64,000 bases of DNA from Parasphingorhabdus cellanae (GCF_017498565.1 NZ_CP071794.1:1116001-1180000), one strand, 5' to 3'; numbered from the stretch's first letter, positions 51,642-61,600 are shown. Translations and numbers: made by a program. Notes: a model not told the origin generated them from the sequence alone.

Positions 51642-52778
51642 CTAAAGGCTCGGATTCACCAGCACCTTCTCGCCGGTCGCCTTCTTCTCATAGCCTTTGG
51701 CAATGTCTGGATCGATCATATCCAGCAGCGAAATCTCGCTCGAATATTCGCTGTGGAAGATACCATTGCGCTCTTCAACCGAATACATGCGCATTTCCAT
51801 CATGCGCTCACCGCCAACCTGTTCGAGATGTGGGGTCAGCAGCCAGCCGCCGACGCCCCAATAAAGGCCCAGTCCGCCGCCCAAAATGGTTTCGCCGGTA
51901 TCAAGGCGGCCATAGATATAGACCTGCTTGTGGACGGTTGAGCCATAGACGCTAAATTCAGCGCCACGTTTCGCTGCCGCTTGTTCCATCGCCGTGAGGA
52001 TATAGCTAGCGAGCTTACCACCACCAATGGCGTCAAAGCCCAGGGTCGCTCCGGTTTCTGCCAACGCATCGACAAGGCTTGGCATGAAGTCATCCTTGGT
52101 GCTGTCGAGTACGTGAGTGACGCCCAAATCAGTAAGGATTTTCTTCTGTGCATCCGAACGGACAATTGCGACCAACGGGATATTATCTTTTACGCAGAGT
52201 TTCGCGAGCATCTGGCCAAGATTGGACGCCGCTGCTGTGTGCACCAGACCTTCATGGCCTTCGGCTTTCATCGTGTTGATAAAACCCTGCGCAGTCATCG
52301 GATTAACGAACAGCGATGCGCCTTCCTTGGCGGCTGCACCTTCAGGAAGCGGGACACACATCATGGCTGGCATCACCCGGTGGGTACGATACATTTCACC
52401 GCCGACTATGGTTACCGTCTTGCCGAGCAATGCCTGCGCCGCGTCAGCCGCGCCAGCGGCAACAACTTTACCCGCGCCTTCGTTGCCTGCGGGGAGCTTC
52501 TTGCCCTTACGGCCTGCAAAAATACGCATCATCGCAGGATCGACATCAGCGACCAGCGCGGGATGGCCGTCTACGGTTTCAGACCGCACCGTGTCCATTT
52601 TCGCCGGGCTGAGCAGCAAGCCGAGATCGGATGGATTAATCGGCACCGCTTCCATCTCGACGACTACTTGATGGTCTTCCAGGTCTGGCACGGCATAAGG
52701 CTCAATCGATAGAACGAGTTTTCCATCATCGGTTACCGTGGTGAATAGTTGCTTTGCGTCTGTAATATCGTGGCTCAT
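51642..52778 (-). CDS. MDR-superfamily quinone oxidoreductase-like dehydrogenase
   Basis: A 378-residue alcohol dehydrogenase-like protein: a GroES-like N domain (MEAVPINPSDLGLLLSP, GNEGAGKVVAAG) and a Rossmann domain (HTAAASNLGQMLAKLCVKDNIPLVAIVRS, LGFDAIGGGKLASY). The usual zinc-binding Cys/His set is not evident, so it is closer to NADPH:quinone or enone reductases. gagagg precedes the ATG at 52778. It is third of three same-strand oxidoreductase genes with gaps of about 34 bases. Confidence 0.85.
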   Translation of the reverse strand: MSHDITDAKQLFTTVTDDGKLVLSIEPYAVPDLEDHQVVVEMEAVPINPSDLGLLLSPAKMDTVRSETVDGHPALVADVDPAMMRIFAGRKGKKLPAGNEGAGKVVAAGAADAAQALLGKTVTIVGGEMYRTHRVMPAMMCVPLPEGAAAKEGASLFVNPMTAQGFINTMKAEGHEGLVHTAAASNLGQMLAKLCVKDNIPLVAIVRSDAQKKILTDLGVTHVLDSTKDDFMPSLVDALAETGATLGFDAIGGGKLASYILTAMEQAAAKRGAEFSVYGSTVHKQVYIYGRLDTGETILGGGLGLYWGVGGWLLTPHLEQVGGERMMEMRMYSVEERNGIFHSEYSSEISLLDMIDPDIAKGYEKKATGEKVLVNPSL

Positions 52779-52812
52779 CAGGGGTTTTCCTCTCTTGATA
52801 GGTGGGTTTACA

Positions 52813-53748
52813 TTAAAAACTCTTTGCGGCGTTGAGAGCGCTCATACGCTCCGTAATTCGGAAAAATTCAGCCACCGTTTCGTCGATAATCTGCTTGGCA
52901 GTTTTTATCTCGTCAATCAAACCGGATGATTGACCGGCAAGGCCAACCGCGGCCTCCATATCGCCGCCAAAATAGACATCGAGTATGCCTTTGAACGTAT
53001 CGGGCGGCATTAGACCGTCTTCATAGATTTTCGCGGTGCGCTCTGTCTTCAGGGCGCGGATACAGGGCGTGGCCTTCTTGTTCAGGACATAGGTCCCGGT
53101 TTCCTTGGCATCCAATATTGCCTGTTTGTAATTACGGTGGACCGGGCTTTCGGCGCTAGAGACAAAGCGCGTACCCATCTGGACGGCTTCGGCGCCCAAT
53201 GCAAAGGCCGCCGCCATACCTTTGCCATCCGCGATACCGCCAGCTGCGACCATCGGTATGTCGGATTGACGGCGAATGGCTTGCAGCAAAACGAGCGTGG
53301 ACACTTCTTCGGGGTTTTTGAAACCGCCACCTTCCGCGCCTTCAACCACCAAGCCATCAATGCCCGCTTCCACGCATTTCATCGCCGCATCGACGGTGGG
53401 AACAGCGTGATAAACGGTAATCCCCACCTCTTTCAAAGGACCGATAAACTTGGCTGGACTGCCTGCTGAGGTCGTTACAAATTTCACCCCAGAACCGCAA
53501 ATATGATCGAGTATCGCCGGGTCTTTCAAAAACATGATCGGCAGGTTCACGCCAAATGGCGCATCAGTCAGATCGCTCATCTTCGCGATTTCCGCCATGC
53601 AATTTTCAGTCTCACCGGAAGATGTTTCAATAATACCAAGCCCGCCAGCATTGCAGACCGCAGAAGCGAGCTGAGCCCGAGCGATCCAACCCATAGGGGC
53701 CTGCACAATTGGGTATTTCGCGCCGGTATGTTGAAGAAAACGGTTCAT
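52813..53748 (-). CDS. nitronate monooxygenase family protein
   Basis: A 311-residue FMN-dependent TIM barrel. The opening KYPIVQAPMGWIARAQLASAVCNAGGLGII and the FMN-binding VEGAEGGGF, VAAGGIADGKGMAAAFALGAEAVQMGTRF are family hallmarks. Family members oxidise nitronates or act as enoyl reductases. It is followed after 34 bases by the MDR enzyme and preceded by the aldo/keto reductase, forming a likely operon. The actual substrate is unknown. Confidence 0.9.
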   Translation of the reverse strand: MNRFLQHTGAKYPIVQAPMGWIARAQLASAVCNAGGLGIIETSSGETENCMAEIAKMSDLTDAPFGVNLPIMFLKDPAILDHICGSGVKFVTTSAGSPAKFIGPLKEVGITVYHAVPTVDAAMKCVEAGIDGLVVEGAEGGGFKNPEEVSTLVLLQAIRRQSDIPMVAAGGIADGKGMAAAFALGAEAVQMGTRFVSSAESPVHRNYKQAILDAKETGTYVLNKKATPCIRALKTERTAKIYEDGLMPPDTFKGILDVYFGGDMEAAVGLAGQSSGLIDEIKTAKQIIDETVAEFFRITERMSALNAAKSF

Positions 53749-53781
53749 GGATTTGTCTTTCGTTGCATGGATATTCGCCGA

Positions 53782-54801
53782 TCAGCCCATGGGGTAGAGA
53801 ATATCTTTGGTAACTTCGTCCACGGCCTTCATCACATCATCGCTGAGCACTAGCTCGCTGGCGGCGAATATGTCGGCCAATTGATCGGTGTGGGTTGCCC
53901 CCACAATCGTGGACGCCACAAATTTATGCTGTTTCGACCAGGCGGTAGCCAGCGTAACCGGGGCGATACCGGCTTCTTCGGCAATAGCCATAAAGCGCTT
54001 GGTTGATGCGATGCTTTTCTCGTTCACAAAGCGTTGTGCCATTTTAAACTGGCGCTTGCCTTCCATCGCGAGATAGGCGGAGAAACGCGATCCTTCCGGC
54101 TTCGCGCCATCATTATATTTGCCGGATAACACCCCGCCCGCGAGCGGCGAATAGGGAATCAGGCTAACGCCCTCTTTCTTGCAAACTTGCGCCAGTTCAT
54201 CTTCGAACCGGCGGTTGTTCAAGCTAAAATTATTCTGGATCGTACAATAGCGGGTGACACCGAGCCGCTCGGACGCCTCCAGCGACTTCATCAAGCCCCA
54301 GCTGGTTTCGTTCGAGCAACCAATGGCGCGGATTTTTCCCGCACGAATTTGATCGTCGAGCACCTCCATAGTTTCGTCATAAGCGGTGCCGTGGTCCGGC
54401 CAATGGGTCTGATAGAGGTCGATATAGTCAGTACCAAGCCGCTTCAGGCTGTCATCCAGTGCCTTGACAATATTGTGGCGATCGAGCGCGGTATTGCCTT
54501 GCCGCACAGCTGCCTGAAACCAGCCGCCGCTTGGCCCCGCCACCTTGGTCGCCAGGATGATCGAATCGCGATCTTTGTCCTTCAACCAGCGGCCGACAAT
54601 TTCCTCGGTCCGTCCCGCATATTCGAGCTTGGGAGGTACTGGGTATATTTCAGCCGTATCGAAGAAATTAATCCCTGCATCCAGCGACTGGTCCATGATC
54701 TTGTGCGACATGGCTTCATCAGCACCCGTGCCGAAAGTCATCGTTCCCATGCAGATATCGGACACATGCAGGGCGCTTCTGCCAAGACGGCGTCGTTTCA
54801 T
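53782..54801 (-). CDS. aldo/keto reductase
   Basis: A 339-residue NADPH-dependent TIM barrel of the Tas-like AKR group. The catalytic tetrad is visible: Asp and Tyr in FFDTAEIYPVPPK, Lys in ILATKVAG and His in YQTHWPDHG. C-terminal cofactor residues lie around STIVGATHTDQLADIF. ggagag precedes the ATG. It is the first gene of the three-oxidoreductase run and lies 103 bases after ubiA on the same strand. Confidence 0.92.
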   Translation of the reverse strand: MKRRRLGRSALHVSDICMGTMTFGTGADEAMSHKIMDQSLDAGINFFDTAEIYPVPPKLEYAGRTEEIVGRWLKDKDRDSIILATKVAGPSGGWFQAAVRQGNTALDRHNIVKALDDSLKRLGTDYIDLYQTHWPDHGTAYDETMEVLDDQIRAGKIRAIGCSNETSWGLMKSLEASERLGVTRYCTIQNNFSLNNRRFEDELAQVCKKEGVSLIPYSPLAGGVLSGKYNDGAKPEGSRFSAYLAMEGKRQFKMAQRFVNEKSIASTKRFMAIAEEAGIAPVTLATAWSKQHKFVASTIVGATHTDQLADIFAASELVLSDDVMKAVDEVTKDILYPMG

Positions 54802-54904
54802 TCAGGCTCTCCGGGAGAATTTTTGATTTTAATTATGCGATTAAAGATGCCAGAAACTGCATAGGTTGCAAGAGGCAATGTAACTATTCTGGAAACAGTT
54901 TTTT

Positions 54905-55822
54905 CTATCCGGCTTGTCCCAGCACCAAACAGGCGAGAAACATAAGAAATCCAGCAAAGCGATTGGAACGGAATTTGGCAAGCGCATCGTCGCCATCGCC
55001 GCTGTTCAGTGTGCCAACCTGCCAAAACAGGTGCAGCGCCAGCGGAATCAGCGCAGCCAGACCAAGCCATTGCGGACGCATGATCCAAAAAGCCCCGGCC
55101 CAACTGGCGAGTGCCAATGCGTAAAAAACCAACACGCCAAAACGCACATTTTCACCGAGGCGCAGCGCGCTGGAGCGAATGCCGACCAATGCGTCATCTT
55201 CCCGGTCTTGCAGCGCATAAATGGTATCGAAACCGATCACCCAGAATATAGCGCCAGCATAGAGCAGCAGCATGGCGGTCGAAAATTCCGGTTTTATTGC
55301 CAGCCAACCCACCAGCGCGCCCCATGAGAAAACCATTCCCAGCCAGGCTTGCGGCCACCAGGTTATTCGCTTCATAAACGGGTAGGCCGCGACCAGAGCG
55401 AGACTACCGAGCGCGATCAGCCGGGCCGTCCAATTGAGCTGCAACCAAACCGTCAAGCCAATCAGACAGAGAATGAAGAGCCAAGCCCAAGCCGCCTTTA
55501 ACGAAACCACGCCGCTAGCGAGTGGCCGCAAGCGGGTGCGTTCGACTTGCTTGTCGAGATCACGGTCGACAATATCATTATACACACAGCCCGCGCCGCG
55601 CATCGCGATGGAACCCAGCAATAGCCAAAGGATCAGATCCCATCGCAAGAGCGCCCCGCCAGCCAAGGCCACACCCCATGCGCATGGCCAAAAGAGCAAC
55701 CACCAGCCGATCGGCCGGTCGAGCCGGGCGAGCAGCGCATAGGGACGTGCTGATGCCGGGAGCAACCCGATAAAGCCGCGATATTCAGTGTCGGGGACAT
55801 GGGAAGGAAGATCGGATGACAT
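54905..55822 (-). CDS. ubiA: 4-hydroxybenzoate polyprenyltransferase UbiA
   Basis: A 305-residue membrane protein with about eight to nine helices. The first Asp-rich motif is NDIVDRDLDKQVERTRLRPL, the second DREDDALVGIRS; both bind the magnesium-diphosphate of the prenyl donor. It attaches the polyprenyl chain to 4-hydroxybenzoate in ubiquinone synthesis. It is divergent from rsmE, and a palindromic repeat fills the 109-base gap between them. Confidence 0.95.
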   Translation of the reverse strand: MSSDLPSHVPDTEYRGFIGLLPASARPYALLARLDRPIGWWLLFWPCAWGVALAGGALLRWDLILWLLLGSIAMRGAGCVYNDIVDRDLDKQVERTRLRPLASGVVSLKAAWAWLFILCLIGLTVWLQLNWTARLIALGSLALVAAYPFMKRITWWPQAWLGMVFSWGALVGWLAIKPEFSTAMLLLYAGAIFWVIGFDTIYALQDREDDALVGIRSSALRLGENVRFGVLVFYALALASWAGAFWIMRPQWLGLAALIPLALHLFWQVGTLNSGDGDDALAKFRSNRFAGFLMFLACLVLGQAG

Positions 55823-55834
55823 ATCGCTTTTATA

Positions 55835-55928
55835 CCGTTAGTCCTGAGCTTGTCGAGCCGAAGACCAGCGAAGCTATCGGCGTTTTAGGGCAAGCGAGAA
55901 ACTGGTTCGACAGGCGCACCACTAACGG
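55835..55928. repeat. palindromic intergenic repeat, family A
   Basis: ccgttagtcctgagcttgtcga at 55835 and tcgacaggcgcaccactaacgg ending at 55928 are imperfect inverted arms around a 50-base interior. It fills the gap between the divergent ubiA and rsmE starts, so both promoters must lie in or beside it. Confidence 0.7.
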
Positions 55929-55931
55929 ATA

Positions 55932-56705
55932 ATGGTACAACTTATGCCAGCCACACCCGCTTATCCTCCACACAGCGCCCCGCGCCTCTATGTCGATGTC
56001 GAACTTAGCGAGGGCGCGGAAATTCGGCTGGATGGCAGCCACGCACATTATCTCCTTAAAGTCATGCGCATCAAACAAGATCAGCCGGTAAAGCTGTTTG
56101 ATGACCGGACGGGTGAATATCTGGCGCATGTCACGATGGTCGGAAAACGCGATCTCATTTTGTTGATTGATGGAAAAACGCGCGAGCGGGAGAATGTACC
56201 CGATCTTTGGCTACTTGCGGCACCTATCAAGAAGGATCGCTATAATTGGATAGCAGAAAAAGCGACCGAGCTCGGCATTACCAAAATGATTCCGATACAA
56301 ACGCAGCGCACCCAAAACACCGGGATTAAACCGGATAAACTGCGCGCGCATATGATCGAAGCGGCCGAGCAATGCGAGCGTACGGCGCTGCCTGAACTCG
56401 AACCGCTCATCAAGCTTGAGGCGTTGCTGGATAGCTGGCCCGGTGATCGCCATCTGTTTTTCGCCGACGAACGCATCCATGAAAGCGGCGCGGGCAGCTT
56501 CCGCAAAGCGCTGGTCGCCCATGCAGGGCCAGCTGCGCTGTTAATCGGCCCGGAAGGCGGCTTTTCTGACGTCGAAAATGAAATGATCCGCGCCCTGCCC
56601 CAATCCGTACCCGTTTCACTTGGTCCCCGCATATTACGCGCTGACACAGCTGCTGTAGCGGCAATCAGCCTGTGGATGGCTGGTCGCGGCGACTGGAATG
56701 GCTGA
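55932..56705 (+). CDS. rsmE: 16S rRNA (uracil(1498)-N(3))-methyltransferase RsmE
   Basis: A 257-residue SPOUT-fold methyltransferase. The knot motifs are intact: LLIGPEGGFSDVENEMIRAL and SLGPRILRADTAAVAAISLW. An N-terminal PUA-like domain (HAHYLLKVMRIKQDQPVKLFDDRTGEYLAHV) contacts rRNA. It methylates U1498 of 16S rRNA, at the decoding centre. Two ATG codons (55932 and 55944) are possible starts; neither has a strong Shine-Dalgarno. Confidence 0.94.
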   Translation: MVQLMPATPAYPPHSAPRLYVDVELSEGAEIRLDGSHAHYLLKVMRIKQDQPVKLFDDRTGEYLAHVTMVGKRDLILLIDGKTRERENVPDLWLLAAPIKKDRYNWIAEKATELGITKMIPIQTQRTQNTGIKPDKLRAHMIEAAEQCERTALPELEPLIKLEALLDSWPGDRHLFFADERIHESGAGSFRKALVAHAGPAALLIGPEGGFSDVENEMIRALPQSVPVSLGPRILRADTAAVAAISLWMAGRGDWNG

Positions 56706-56872
56706 CACAAAGGTATCTTGTCGTAACCTACTGAAAATATTGAGAATGCAAACAATGTAAAATTTCGTTAAGCGCGTTTGATGGATGGTATTTTTACCAA
56801 ATATTCAGCCTATTGCTCTACCGAAATGCCATGTTTGTGGGAACATATCATAACGGATTGACCAGATCCGGC

Positions 56873-58975
56873 ATGAGCGCGGCTGTGAGCAACCTTGTTC
56901 GGTTGCTACTGGGCTTGGCTGTCTTTGCCATGCTGTCGGTTCCTGCGCAGGCCCAGACATTCACCGCAGATTGGACAAATCTTGGCGTCGGCAGCATCCA
57001 GGGCGTACCTAGCGGATCTTCCGTAACAGCAGGGCCGCGTACGGTTACGGTCACTCATACAGAAATTACTGATGGTGGACCGTTTACGAACTTCTACGGC
57101 ACTGAAATGCTGAACTATTTTAACGGCACCATCGGAACGCAAAACGGGACATTGCTCTATTCGATGGACAATGACACGTTCGATCCGGACGACCGATTTG
57201 AGAGTATTTTTACCTTTGACTCTGGTGTAACAAATTTGGCGTTCGCTGTTGCCCATGTCGATAGCGGCACCAGCCCGCGTAGCGATGGTGTTACGATTGA
57301 ATATGATACGGGAACTGGCGTGTGGCAAAATATACGCAGTGTTCCTGCTACTTTCACTCTGGGCGCTGTTGTAGGAACCACGACATTATCTGGCGTGCAA
57401 GGGTTTGTGGGCACCGGGTCCGCAGGCGGATTGACAAGCACAACGGGCAATATAAATGTCGATTTCGGCGCTATCTCAGTGGAGCGCGTCCGTATCACCT
57501 ATCATTTCGGACAAAATCAAACTGGTAATCCAGCTGGCAACTTGCAATATATGGGCTTGTCGGATTTCACCTTTCAGGTGGCAGGAACGGCAGTTTCCGA
57601 CCTCTCGCTGGCGAAAACCGTTAGCAATGCGACACCAACAAGCGGCAGCGCGATCAGTTATACATTAAGCCTCACCAATAACGGCCCAGTTGCCGAAACC
57701 AGCGTACAAGTCGAGGATATTTTACCCTCCGGTTTCAGCTTCACAGGAGCAGCAGGCTTCGGGTCCTATTCTACTGCTACTAACCTATGGACGGTTCCGA
57801 ATATAGCCTCGGGACAAACCCGGTCCATCACAATTAGCGGAACGGTCACCGCACCGGCCGGCGTAACAATCACCAATTTTGCCGAAGTCTTTTCGCAAAC
57901 CAATTTTGACACAGACAGCACCCCGGGTAACGGCAGCACTAACGAAGACGACGATGCCAGCCGCAGCTTTACGGTCCAGGGGACACGGACGGCAGGGACG
58001 CCGCCGAATTTCAACGCGATTTGCCCTATCGTCAATCAGACCCTGTTTGATTGGAACGCGGCAGGGGTCACTTGGACATCGGGAACGCTTAACAACAGCT
58101 ATACGGTGGCCAATATCGGGACAATAAACTTTGCGCTGAGCAACACGGGCGGTACCTACGATGACGGTTCCCCGGAAGATAACAGTAATAATACCGGCGG
58201 CCTGGCGGCAACGGAACAGTCGCTTTATCAAAATCTGCAATTCGATAACCGGGCCCAGGTGGCAACAACGGTGCTTACGTTACCAACTGCGGTGCCAAGC
58301 TTGCAGTTTACCGTTTTTGATATTGATTTCGCGGCCAACGATTTTGCTGATAAACTGACCGTTACGGGCAGTTTCAATGGTGCCACTGTCATGCCGACAT
58401 TGACCAATGGTGTCGTCAACTATGTGGTTGGGAATGTTGCCGTCGGAGACGGCGGATCCAACTCCGACTCGGCCAATGGCAATGTCGTGGTTACATTCTC
58501 GTCGCCGGTTGATACAATTACGATCGAATATGGCAATGCCGGCACCGCGCCTGCTAATCCTGACGGACAGGCGATATCCATTCACGATATCAATTTCTGT
58601 AGTCCGGCCACGACGCTGAGTGTCACCAAGATCAGCAGCGTTATCAGTGATCCTGTCAACGGCACGAGCGACCCAAAATCTATTCCTGGTGCGACTATTC
58701 AATATTGCATACTGATTTCAAATGCTGGCAGCGCGACCGCCTCGTCGATCAGCGCGACCGATACTATTCCAAGCAACGTGACCTATACGGCAGCGTCAAT
58801 GCAAAGCGGCAGCAATTGCGGCTCGGCGGCAACCGCGGAGGATGATGATGCCACCGGCGCAGATGAGAGCGATCCATTTGGTGCATCGGTTAGCGGAGCA
58901 GTGCTCACTGCAACCGCGGCAAGCTTAGGGCCTGCAGAAGGCTATGCCCTCACTTTTCAGGTCACTGTAGACTAA
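56873..58975 (+). CDS. DUF11 repeat-containing exported protein
   Basis: About 700 residues. After a signal peptide (NLVRLLLGLAVFAMLSVPAQA-Q) come a beta-rich domain of some 230 residues, a first DUF11 domain (LSLAKTVSNATPTSGSAISYTLSLTNNGP), a second beta domain, and a second DUF11 (LSVTKISSVISDP to the end). DUF11 repeats occur on bacterial surface proteins. There is no LPXTG, PEP-CTERM or autotransporter domain at the C-terminus, so the attachment mode is not evident. The start is uncertain (ATG at 56873 or 56831). It ends four bases into the convergent YaiI gene. Confidence 0.82.
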   Translation: MSAAVSNLVRLLLGLAVFAMLSVPAQAQTFTADWTNLGVGSIQGVPSGSSVTAGPRTVTVTHTEITDGGPFTNFYGTEMLNYFNGTIGTQNGTLLYSMDNDTFDPDDRFESIFTFDSGVTNLAFAVAHVDSGTSPRSDGVTIEYDTGTGVWQNIRSVPATFTLGAVVGTTTLSGVQGFVGTGSAGGLTSTTGNINVDFGAISVERVRITYHFGQNQTGNPAGNLQYMGLSDFTFQVAGTAVSDLSLAKTVSNATPTSGSAISYTLSLTNNGPVAETSVQVEDILPSGFSFTGAAGFGSYSTATNLWTVPNIASGQTRSITISGTVTAPAGVTITNFAEVFSQTNFDTDSTPGNGSTNEDDDASRSFTVQGTRTAGTPPNFNAICPIVNQTLFDWNAAGVTWTSGTLNNSYTVANIGTINFALSNTGGTYDDGSPEDNSNNTGGLAATEQSLYQNLQFDNRAQVATTVLTLPTAVPSLQFTVFDIDFAANDFADKLTVTGSFNGATVMPTLTNGVVNYVVGNVAVGDGGSNSDSANGNVVVTFSSPVDTITIEYGNAGTAPANPDGQAISIHDINFCSPATTLSVTKISSVISDPVNGTSDPKSIPGATIQYCILISNAGSATASSISATDTIPSNVTYTAASMQSGSNCGSAATAEDDDATGADESDPFGASVSGAVLTATAASLGPAEGYALTFQVTVD

Positions 58976-59439
58976 ACACTGCGTTTCAATCGTACCAATA
59001 TTTGGTCTAAAGATGACAGAAATCTCGATCGGTCACTTTTGCTAAATGGCGGCGGGCCCCCAATATTTTCAGTTCCCATTCCAGCGCGCAAGTCCGCCAT
59101 GATAGCCCGCGTCGCCACAGCCGCACCAATGGAGTCGGCGGTAAACGGCTTGCCGTTTGGCGCCAGCACCTCTGATCCTGCTTTGATACAGCGATCAGCC
59201 AGCAATATGTCAGAAGTAATCACGACCGTCCCGGCCGAGACTCGTTCTGCAATATAGTCGTCCGCTGCATCAAAGGCATCGCTTACCACCACGCGGCTCA
59301 CCAATGGATGCGCTGGAACGCGAAAATGACTGTTGCTTACGACAATAACTGGCACTTCAAGACGATAAGCTACCCGGTAAATTTCATCCTTTACCGGGCA
59401 GGCATCGGCATCAACATAGATTTGGATGGTGTTGCTCAT
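58972..59439 (-). CDS. YaiI/YqxD family protein (DUF188)
   Basis: A 155-residue PIN-like fold protein. The family signature YVDADACPVKDEIYRVA is at residues 8-24, with VVSDAFDAADDYI and VITSDILLADRCI following. The Asp residues form a PIN-type acidic patch, so a nuclease activity is possible but not established. The ATG at 59439 gives the standard family length. Confidence 0.9.
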   Translation of the reverse strand: MSNTIQIYVDADACPVKDEIYRVAYRLEVPVIVVSNSHFRVPAHPLVSRVVVSDAFDAADDYIAERVSAGTVVITSDILLADRCIKAGSEVLAPNGKPFTADSIGAAVATRAIMADLRAGMGTENIGGPPPFSKSDRSRFLSSLDQILVRLKRSV

Positions 59440-59453
59440 AAGATCGCACTTGT

Positions 59454-59534
59454 ACTCCAGCGAAGGCAGGAGTCCATCTTCTGATAGTGCCAGGTTTCTC
59501 GTCCGGGAGATGGCCCCCTGCCTACGCAGGGGCA
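59454..59534. repeat. palindromic intergenic repeat, family B
   Basis: The left arm (actccagcgaaggcaggagt, then ccatcttc) and right arm (gggagatgg, then cccctgcctacgcagggg) are imperfect inverted copies. It is the second copy of the element at 49915 and lies between the helicase stop and the YaiI start. Confidence 0.75.
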
Positions 59535-59542
59535 CAGACTAA

Positions 59543-61600
59543 TCAGTCAGCCCTAGGCCCGCGATCTTTTTGACCTTCGAAGGGCCGTTTACCGCGATGC
59601 GGCTTTTTCTTCTTGCCACCGAAATTGCCTTTGGGGCCAGATTTCCGGTCGCCCTTAAAGTCAGACTTTTTCTTGAAGCCATCACCAAATTCGCGTTTGG
59701 CGCCACCTTCATTACCGCCTTCACGATCTCCCGCAGCTTTGCGTTTCACATAGGGCTTGCCGCCTTCATCCGACTTATTGCCATATTTCTTCTTGCCGCC
59801 AAAATCGCGGCCGTCCGATTTTCCTCCGCCGGATTTGCTGCCCTCTGATTTACTGGCACCTTTGCGATCGCCGAATTTCTTGGACCCAAATTTCTTACCG
59901 CCAAATTTCTTGCTGGCATTGCTGTAATCTCGGCCACCACCGCCAGCATTATCTCGGCGCCCACCCTTGCGGTTGCGTTTGGCTGCATCACGCGGTGTGC
60001 CTTCAAACTGCGTGATCGTAATATCGTCCGTGTCATCGCCACCAGTTTCGCGTTTCTCGGCAATCGCTTTGGTGAATTTATCCACCACTCGGCGCGGAAT
60101 TTCGAACAATGTGTCATCGCCATTAATCCGGATTGCGCCAATTTCATTCTTGGTAATATGACCACGGCGGCAAAGCACTGGCAGAATCCAGCGTGCATCG
60201 GCCCGCTGATTATGGCCAACATCCATCTTGAACCAGACAGTATCTTCAAAACCAGGGCGCGGTCCGCCGGGTGCAGGTTTTGACTGTGCGCCGCGATCCA
60301 GCATCTGTTCCGGCGCGGGCATTTTTGCGCGATGCGACTGAACGAGCATCGCAGCAATTTCTTCCGGCGTTTTTTCCGCCATCAACCGTTTCGCGAGTTC
60401 CAGATCATCCTCATCAATTTCAACCGGTTGAAGCAGGGTTTCGATCAGACGCTCAGCATCATTTTTCCGAATATCTGCCCGCGTCGGCGCATCTTTCCAT
60501 TCGGCGTTAATTTTCGCGCCGCGTAACATGGATTCCACCCGCTTGCGCCGCTGATAGGGAACGATGATAACCGCCGTACCCTTTTTGCCGGCACGGCCAG
60601 TCCGTCCAGACCGGTGCTGCAGCGTCTCGGCATCGCGAGGAATTTCAACATGGATAACCAACGACAATGTTGGCAGATCAAGGCCGCGTGCGGCAACATC
60701 GGTTGCCACACAGACCCTTGCGCGTTTGCTGCGCAGCGCTTGCATCGCCTGATTGCGTTCAGCTTGTGTGTGTTCGCCCGAAAGCGCAACGGCACTGAAA
60801 CCACGATCAACCAAGCTCGTATGCAAACGGCGCACAGCTTCCCGTGTTCCACAGAAGAGCATCGCTGATTCCGCTTCATGAAAGCGCAACAGGTTCACCA
60901 CCGCATTTTCGGTATCAGCAGGCGCAACAGTTATCGCTTGATAGGCAATATCGCCATGGCCGCGATCTTCCCCGACCGTAGAAATGCGCATCGCGTCATT
61001 TTGATAACGCTTGGCAAGATTGATGATCGGTTTTGGTATCGTCGCGGAAAATAGCAATGTCCGGCGGTCTTCCGCCGTCGCATCCAATATTTCTTCCAGA
61101 TCCTCACGGAATCCCATATCGAGCATCTCGTCTGCTTCATCGAGCACGGCCGCGCGCAACTTGCTAAGGTCGAGCGCGCCGCGTTCAAGATGGTCCCGCA
61201 AACGGCCTGGCGTTCCGACAATAACATGCGCCCCGCGGCGCAGGGTCCGGCGTTCTTTCGACGCATCCATACCGCCGACACAGGTGGCTATTTGCACGCC
61301 CGCCGGCTCGTACAGCCATTTGAGTTCACGGCTGACCTGCAGAGCCAATTCACGCGTGGGTGCAATAACCAAGGCAAGCGGTTCAACCAGAAACGGAAAC
61401 CGGCCATTATCGTCCAATAGCTGCGGCGCCATGGCTAAGCCAAAGGCAACCGTCTTGCCGGAACCCGTCTGGGCAGACACAATGAGGTCGCGGCCTGCGG
61501 TTTCTGGTTCCAGCACTGCGGCTTGCACCGCTGTCGGCTTAGCATATTCGCGATTTGCTAACGCTTCGGCAAGAAGCGGGGATACTGCTGAGAAAGGCAT
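59543..61600 (-). CDS. DEAD-box RNA helicase with basic glycine-rich tail
   Basis: A 685-residue helicase. Motif I is AQTGSGKT (43-50), motif II is LDEADEMLD, motif III is SAT, and the C-terminal motifs are ARGLDLP and HRSGRTGRAG. A DbpA-type RNA-binding domain follows (VWFKMDVGHNQRADARWILPVLCRRG). The final 140 or so residues are a Lys/Gly/Asp/Ser-rich low-complexity tail of GGKKFGSKKFGD type, likely disordered and RNA-binding. Such helicases act in ribosome assembly or cold adaptation. The ATG at 61600 was taken over a TTG two codons upstream. Confidence 0.93.
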   Translation of the reverse strand: MPFSAVSPLLAEALANREYAKPTAVQAAVLEPETAGRDLIVSAQTGSGKTVAFGLAMAPQLLDDNGRFPFLVEPLALVIAPTRELALQVSRELKWLYEPAGVQIATCVGGMDASKERRTLRRGAHVIVGTPGRLRDHLERGALDLSKLRAAVLDEADEMLDMGFREDLEEILDATAEDRRTLLFSATIPKPIINLAKRYQNDAMRISTVGEDRGHGDIAYQAITVAPADTENAVVNLLRFHEAESAMLFCGTREAVRRLHTSLVDRGFSAVALSGEHTQAERNQAMQALRSKRARVCVATDVAARGLDLPTLSLVIHVEIPRDAETLQHRSGRTGRAGKKGTAVIIVPYQRRKRVESMLRGAKINAEWKDAPTRADIRKNDAERLIETLLQPVEIDEDDLELAKRLMAEKTPEEIAAMLVQSHRAKMPAPEQMLDRGAQSKPAPGGPRPGFEDTVWFKMDVGHNQRADARWILPVLCRRGHITKNEIGAIRINGDDTLFEIPRRVVDKFTKAIAEKRETGGDDTDDITITQFEGTPRDAAKRNRKGGRRDNAGGGGRDYSNASKKFGGKKFGSKKFGDRKGASKSEGSKSGGGKSDGRDFGGKKKYGNKSDEGGKPYVKRKAAGDREGGNEGGAKREFGDGFKKKSDFKGDRKSGPKGNFGGKKKKPHRGKRPFEGQKDRGPRAD

